From positions 62,001 to 126,000 of the forward strand of contig NZ_JAHXYR010000012.1 of assembly GCF_019969845.1 (NCBI RefSeq): 64,000 bases of DNA, written 5' to 3'. A program made the position numbers and the translations under genes. Below the pieces are notes generated by a model. That model searched no databases, was not told the origin of the DNA, and saw only the letters and a list, made by a program, of their open reading frames with translations. Shown here piece by piece: positions 60,875-64,000 of the stretch; positions within the stretch are counted from its first letter, which is position 1, and each line of letters opens with the position of its first letter. The DNA comes from Sphingobacterium sp. GVS05A. GTDB taxonomy: Bacteria > Bacteroidota > Bacteroidia > Sphingobacteriales > Sphingobacteriaceae.

Positions 60875-61729
60875 CTAACTGAAAATACTTGCGGCGCCGA
60901 TCATGGCTGCCTTCTCACCCAATATAGCTGTATGAATGGTGAATTTATTGAATTCTTCCCGATCTGCAATAAAGATAGGAAGCGCTCTCGCAATATTACC
61001 ACCAATAATAAAGAGATTAGTCTGATATTTTTCTTCAAAAAACTGCATAAAATCAAATAGATGTGTTGCGTATTCATCTTTGATTGTTGCGAATGCAGCA
61101 GTTTCTCTATGATTGTCTAAAATTTCTTTTAAACCAGTGACATCTTTCCCAGTGAGCTCTTTGAACCGTTTGACAAACCATCTTGTTACAAGATATTCTT
61201 CAAAGATACTTTCCTGATAAGGTGTATTCCACAGGTCTGCATCGAAGGCCTTCTCACCCTTATTCCATACCGCAGAACCTAAACCTGTCCCCAAAGTAAT
61301 CCCGAGTATTCTCGGATTGGTCTGAAGGTTTTGTACAAATATCTCCCCCTGTAGGAAAGCCGCTGCATCATTGATAAAGTGAATAGCAGTAGAAGGTAAA
61401 CCCAACTCTGCAGATAAAAGGCTTTTAATGTCTTGATCGTACAAGTTGTCGTACTTGCTTTGTCCTAACATTTTAGAGATACCATTTTCATAGTCAAAAG
61501 GACCCGGCATTGCTATGCCAAGGAATTGAATAGCAGTGGGTGAGGTAGCAATACTATCCTGTATTGTGGAAGCCCAGGTGTGTAAAATCGTTTTAGCATC
61601 TCCTTGAGAAAAAACGTGGTTTCTGACCACGTTCTCTAAATGTATATTCCATTGTTTGGTGTCAATGATACAGGCAGAAATATGAGTGCCTCCAATGTCA
61701 ACACCTACGACATAATTATCTTGCAGCAT
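60875..61729 (-). CDS. ROK-family sugar kinase
   Basis: 284 residues. The phosphate loop VVGVDIGGTHISACI (7-21), LGIAMPGPFD, AAAFLQGEIF, ITLGTGLGSAVW and IGGNIARALP agree with ROK glucokinases/hexokinases. The four-ligand zinc motif CxCGxxGC is absent, so it is a zinc-free form. ATG at 61729 is used; it overlaps the end of aroC by 14 bases. The sugar substrate cannot be told from the sequence. Confidence 0.85.
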   Translation of the reverse strand: MLQDNYVVGVDIGGTHISACIIDTKQWNIHLENVVRNHVFSQGDAKTILHTWASTIQDSIATSPTAIQFLGIAMPGPFDYENGISKMLGQSKYDNLYDQDIKSLLSAELGLPSTAIHFINDAAAFLQGEIFVQNLQTNPRILGITLGTGLGSAVWNKGEKAFDADLWNTPYQESIFEEYLVTRWFVKRFKELTGKDVTGLKEILDNHRETAAFATIKDEYATHLFDFMQFFEEKYQTNLFIIGGNIARALPIFIADREEFNKFTIHTAILGEKAAMIGAASIFS

Positions 61730-62822
61730 GTTTGTAACTTTGATTTTTAAGTAGATGATCCGCAATCACAAGTGCCGCCATGGCTTCTACAATAATTACC
61801 GCTCTCGAAACAACACAAGGATCATGTCTTCCCTTACCACTTGCGATGGCCGGGTTGCCATGGATGTCGACTGTTTCTTGATCTCTCATGATGGTGGCAA
61901 CAGGCTTAAATGCTACTTTAAAAGTAATATCCATACCGTTTGATATGCCGCCCTGTATTCCTCCAGAGAAATTGGTATGTGTATGCACTTGATTTAAATC
62001 ATGGTCATCTGCTACAAATATATCATTATGTTCGGAACCTCGCAACTCTGAACCTGCAAAACCTGATCCATATTCAAATCCGTGTACGGCATTGATGCTC
62101 ATCATCGCTTTTGCGAGGTCAGCATGGAGTTTGTCAAATACGGGTTCTCCAAGTCCAACGGGAACATGTCTTACCACCGCCGAAATGCGTCCACCTACTG
62201 TATCACCTGCTTTTCTTACTGAATCTATAAATTCGACCATTTCATTGGCTGTGGCCGGATCAGCACAGCGTGCAATATTAGATTCCCGAAGCTCAAGAAG
62301 GGCCTTAAGATCTTTGGTATCCAAATTGGGCGCTTCGATCGTCCCCACACCCGAAACATGCGCGAAGATTTCGATGCCAAATTGTTGTAAAAAGCTCTTT
62401 GCAACAGCACCTGCAGCAACACGGGCGGCTGTTTCACGGGCCGAAGAACGGCCACCGCCACGGTAGTCTCGGATACCATATTTCATCTGATAGGTGAAGT
62501 CCGCGTGGGAAGGTCTGAAGATATCTTTAATGTGGGTATAGTCCTTAGAACGTTGATCTTCATTTGGTATTACAATGGCAATCGGAGTTCCGGTCGACTT
62601 CCCTTCGAATACGCCCGATAATATCTGAGCGGTATCACTTTCTTTTCGTTGTGTGGTAATTCTGGACTGTCCCGGTTTCCGTTTATCTAGTTCAGACTGT
62701 ATAAACTCTTCGTCTATCGTTATATTTGAGGGGCAACCATCAATAATTACACCGATCGCTTTTCCGTGTGATTCGCCAAAAGTGCTGATTCTGAATAAAT
62801 CGCCAAATGAGTTTCCTGCCAT
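61716..62822 (-). CDS. aroC: Chorismate synthase
   Basis: 368-residue FMN-dependent lyase making chorismate, last step of the shikimate pathway. All three family signatures are visible: GESHGKAIGVIIDGCP (16-31), YGIRDYRGGGRSSARETAARVAAGAVAK, and RDQETVDIHGNPAIASGKGRHDPCVVSRA. It starts 208 bases after the end of aroA, which makes its substrate. The ROK kinase gene overlaps its 3' end. Confidence 0.97.
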   Translation of the reverse strand: MAGNSFGDLFRISTFGESHGKAIGVIIDGCPSNITIDEEFIQSELDKRKPGQSRITTQRKESDTAQILSGVFEGKSTGTPIAIVIPNEDQRSKDYTHIKDIFRPSHADFTYQMKYGIRDYRGGGRSSARETAARVAAGAVAKSFLQQFGIEIFAHVSGVGTIEAPNLDTKDLKALLELRESNIARCADPATANEMVEFIDSVRKAGDTVGGRISAVVRHVPVGLGEPVFDKLHADLAKAMMSINAVHGFEYGSGFAGSELRGSEHNDIFVADDHDLNQVHTHTNFSGGIQGGISNGMDITFKVAFKPVATIMRDQETVDIHGNPAIASGKGRHDPCVVSRAVIIVEAMAALVIADHLLKNQSYKHAAR

Positions 62823-62993
62823 AAGAATTAAATTTCAATAAACTTAGATAAATTTGCCTTTAAATGCAATGAAAACACTACTGCAAAACCTGACTTTATC
62901 AATTTTGATTATTTTCAATCATGACTGCGTCTGTCTGTGGGTCGTATTTCTTTCGTTGCCATTAAAGCTATTAATAGCGTGTATATAGGTTGT

Positions 62994-63024
62994 AAAATCC
63001 GGGAGCATATATCTCCCGGATTTT
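62994..63024 (-). terminator. Terminator of aroA
   Basis: A perfect 12-base stem AAAATCCGGGAG with CTCCCGGATTTT (loop ATATATG on the minus strand) lies 7 bases beyond the aroA stop. It suggests that aroC is transcribed separately. Confidence 0.88.
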
Positions 63025-63030
63025 TAAATA

Positions 63031-64000
63031 TTAGTCAATGATAAAAGATTGAGCCTGCAGATGTTTCCAGAAATCAGGATACGATTTTTCTACAACCATT
63101 GGCTCCGCAATCTTGATCTGGTCAAATACCAATGCAAGGGGCGCAAACGCCATTGCCATACGGTGGTCCTCATAAGTGTCAAAGGTCACCTCTTTTGGCT
63201 GGAATACCAGTGCTGTTTTAAGATGATAGGTTTCATTGTCTGCTATCAATTCAGCGCCAAATTTTGCTATTTCAGTCTGGAGAGCTGCGATTCGGTCCGT
63301 TTCTTTGATCTTTAATGTCTCAAGACCTGTAAATGAAACATCACGACCTAAAGCTGCAGCGACAACGACAACAGTCTGCGCGAGATCGGGGCATTCTTTG
63401 AAATCAAATACTATTTTTTCCGAATCTATTCCCGTTTTATGAAGGTGCAAGCCATCGGCTTCAAAACTGGATTGCACGCCAAAATGGGTCATGATATCGA
63501 CAATTGCAATATCTCCTTGCAAACTGTCTTTTTTAAGCCCTGGTAAGACAATAGATGCTTCGTCTTCTGCCAGCGCTACAATAGCGTACCAGTAAGAAGC
63601 TGCGCTCCAATCTGGCTCCACATAAATCGTGCTTTTTGAAAAAGTCTGTGGGGCAATATGTATTTCATTCGCTGTCCACTCATGCTGTATGCCTACGCTT
63701 TTTAGCATATCGAGGGTCATGGATACATAGGGTCTGGAAGTCAGTTCGCCCTCGATTTCCAATGTAAGTCCCTTTTTCAATGCGGGAGCAATTAATAGTA
63801 GCGCAGAGATGTATTGGCTACTGATGTTGCCTTTTATCCGAACACGGTTCTTTCCTTGAAATAAGCCGCCTTCTATTTTTAGGGGCGGATAGCCGGCTTT
63901 TTTTTCATAATGAATGTCAGCGCCGATTGTCTTCATGGCGTCAACCAATATACCTATTGGCCGTTGTTGCATGCGTTCGGTCCCTGTAAGGATAAAGTTT
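63031..64000 (-). CDS. aroA: 3-phosphoshikimate 1-carboxyvinyltransferase (EPSP synthase), N terminus outside window
   Basis: C-terminal ~320 residues; the frame is open to the window edge, so the start lies beyond it. The first visible residues NFILTGTERMQQRPIG contain the conserved TGxxRMxxRPI block. IKGNISSQYISALLLIAPAL (substrate-binding S-S-Q), FKECPDLAQTVVVVAA, LKIKETDRIAAL and YEDHRMAMAFAPLAL follow. It joins PEP to shikimate 3-phosphate, the step before AroC. The C-terminal EPSPS half is complete. Confidence 0.95.
   Translation of the reverse strand, partial: NFILTGTERMQQRPIGILVDAMKTIGADIHYEKKAGYPPLKIEGGLFQGKNRVRIKGNISSQYISALLLIAPALKKGLTLEIEGELTSRPYVSMTLDMLKSVGIQHEWTANEIHIAPQTFSKSTIYVEPDWSAASYWYAIVALAEDEASIVLPGLKKDSLQGDIAIVDIMTHFGVQSSFEADGLHLHKTGIDSEKIVFDFKECPDLAQTVVVVAAALGRDVSFTGLETLKIKETDRIAALQTEIAKFGAELIADNETYHLKTALVFQPKEVTFDTYEDHRMAMAFAPLALVFDQIKIAEPMVVEKSYPDFWKHLQAQSFIID

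Overview
The window looks like a chromosomal segment of a Bacteroidota bacterium, most likely Sphingobacteriaceae (Sphingobacterium or a close relative). This is inferred from content, not from a database match. Supporting signs are a zinc-free (type B) ribosomal protein L31, a DNA polymerase III alpha subunit carrying its own N-terminal proofreading exonuclease, a fused MurF-alanine racemase, a fused alpha/beta E1 dehydrogenase, the lack of obvious Shine-Dalgarno sequences, and several promoters of the Bacteroidota type (TTG about 20 bases before TAnnTTTG). The DNA is moderately A+T-rich and gene-dense, with well-formed hairpin terminators between many units. No insertion sequence, prophage, CRISPR array or rRNA operon was seen.

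Layout. 1-6.8 kb: the end of an APH-fold sugar kinase, a CBM9-like protein, a DUF2853 protein, L31, then a run glmU-like / tpiA / prmA / Mur ligase, and an XRE regulator with a palindrome upstream. 6.9-10.3 kb: two POT peptide transporters. 10.3-10.9 kb: a gene-free stretch with an unusually G+C-rich core. 10.9-17.4 kb: acyl-ACP desaturase, sufS-sufE, and a five-gene minus-strand accessory cluster (VOC, YdeI/DUF1801, DUF1801, SRPBCC, double-CDGSH). 17.6-25.6 kb: alpha-L-fucosidase, tRNA-Lys, accA, a glycoamylase-like enzyme, an OmpA lipoprotein, a chromate transporter, tRNA-Leu and tRNA-Gly. 25.7-31.8 kb: recX, murF-alr, DUF502, pirin, a degenerate LytS-like protein and a HAD phosphatase. 32-38.6 kb: dnaE and trxA, a noncoding stretch holding a perfect (GTAAG)20 array, and the rpsF-rpsR-rplI operon. 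38.7-43.7 kb: dapA, ligA, a glycosyltransferase and an LpxL-like acyltransferase. 43.7-54.3 kb: WbqC-like protein, two small outer-membrane proteins, YihY, acyl-CoA ligase, M61 peptidase, N-acetylglucosamine-type kinase, glutathione peroxidase, serine hydrolase and LysR regulator. 54.5-64 kb: methyltransferase, a structured intergenic element, Nudix hydrolase, an unknown protein, DEAD-family helicase, E1 dehydrogenase, ROK kinase, aroC and the 5'-truncated-by-window aroA.

Most of the window is housekeeping: translation (L31, S6, S18, L9, PrmA, tRNAs), replication and repair (DnaE, LigA, RecX), cell wall (Mur ligase, MurF-Alr, DapA), shikimate pathway (AroA, AroC), lipid metabolism (AccA, desaturase, acyl-CoA ligase, LpxL-like) and Fe-S assembly (SufS, SufE). 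The accessory part points to a glycan- and peptide-scavenging lifestyle (fucosidase, glycoamylase, POT transporters, sugar kinases). No complete, convincing new multi-gene system was found. The best candidates for something undescribed are noncoding: the G+C-rich island at 10.42-10.64 kb, the switch-like structured element at 55.3-55.45 kb, and the repeat and palindrome region at 36.95-37.4 kb.
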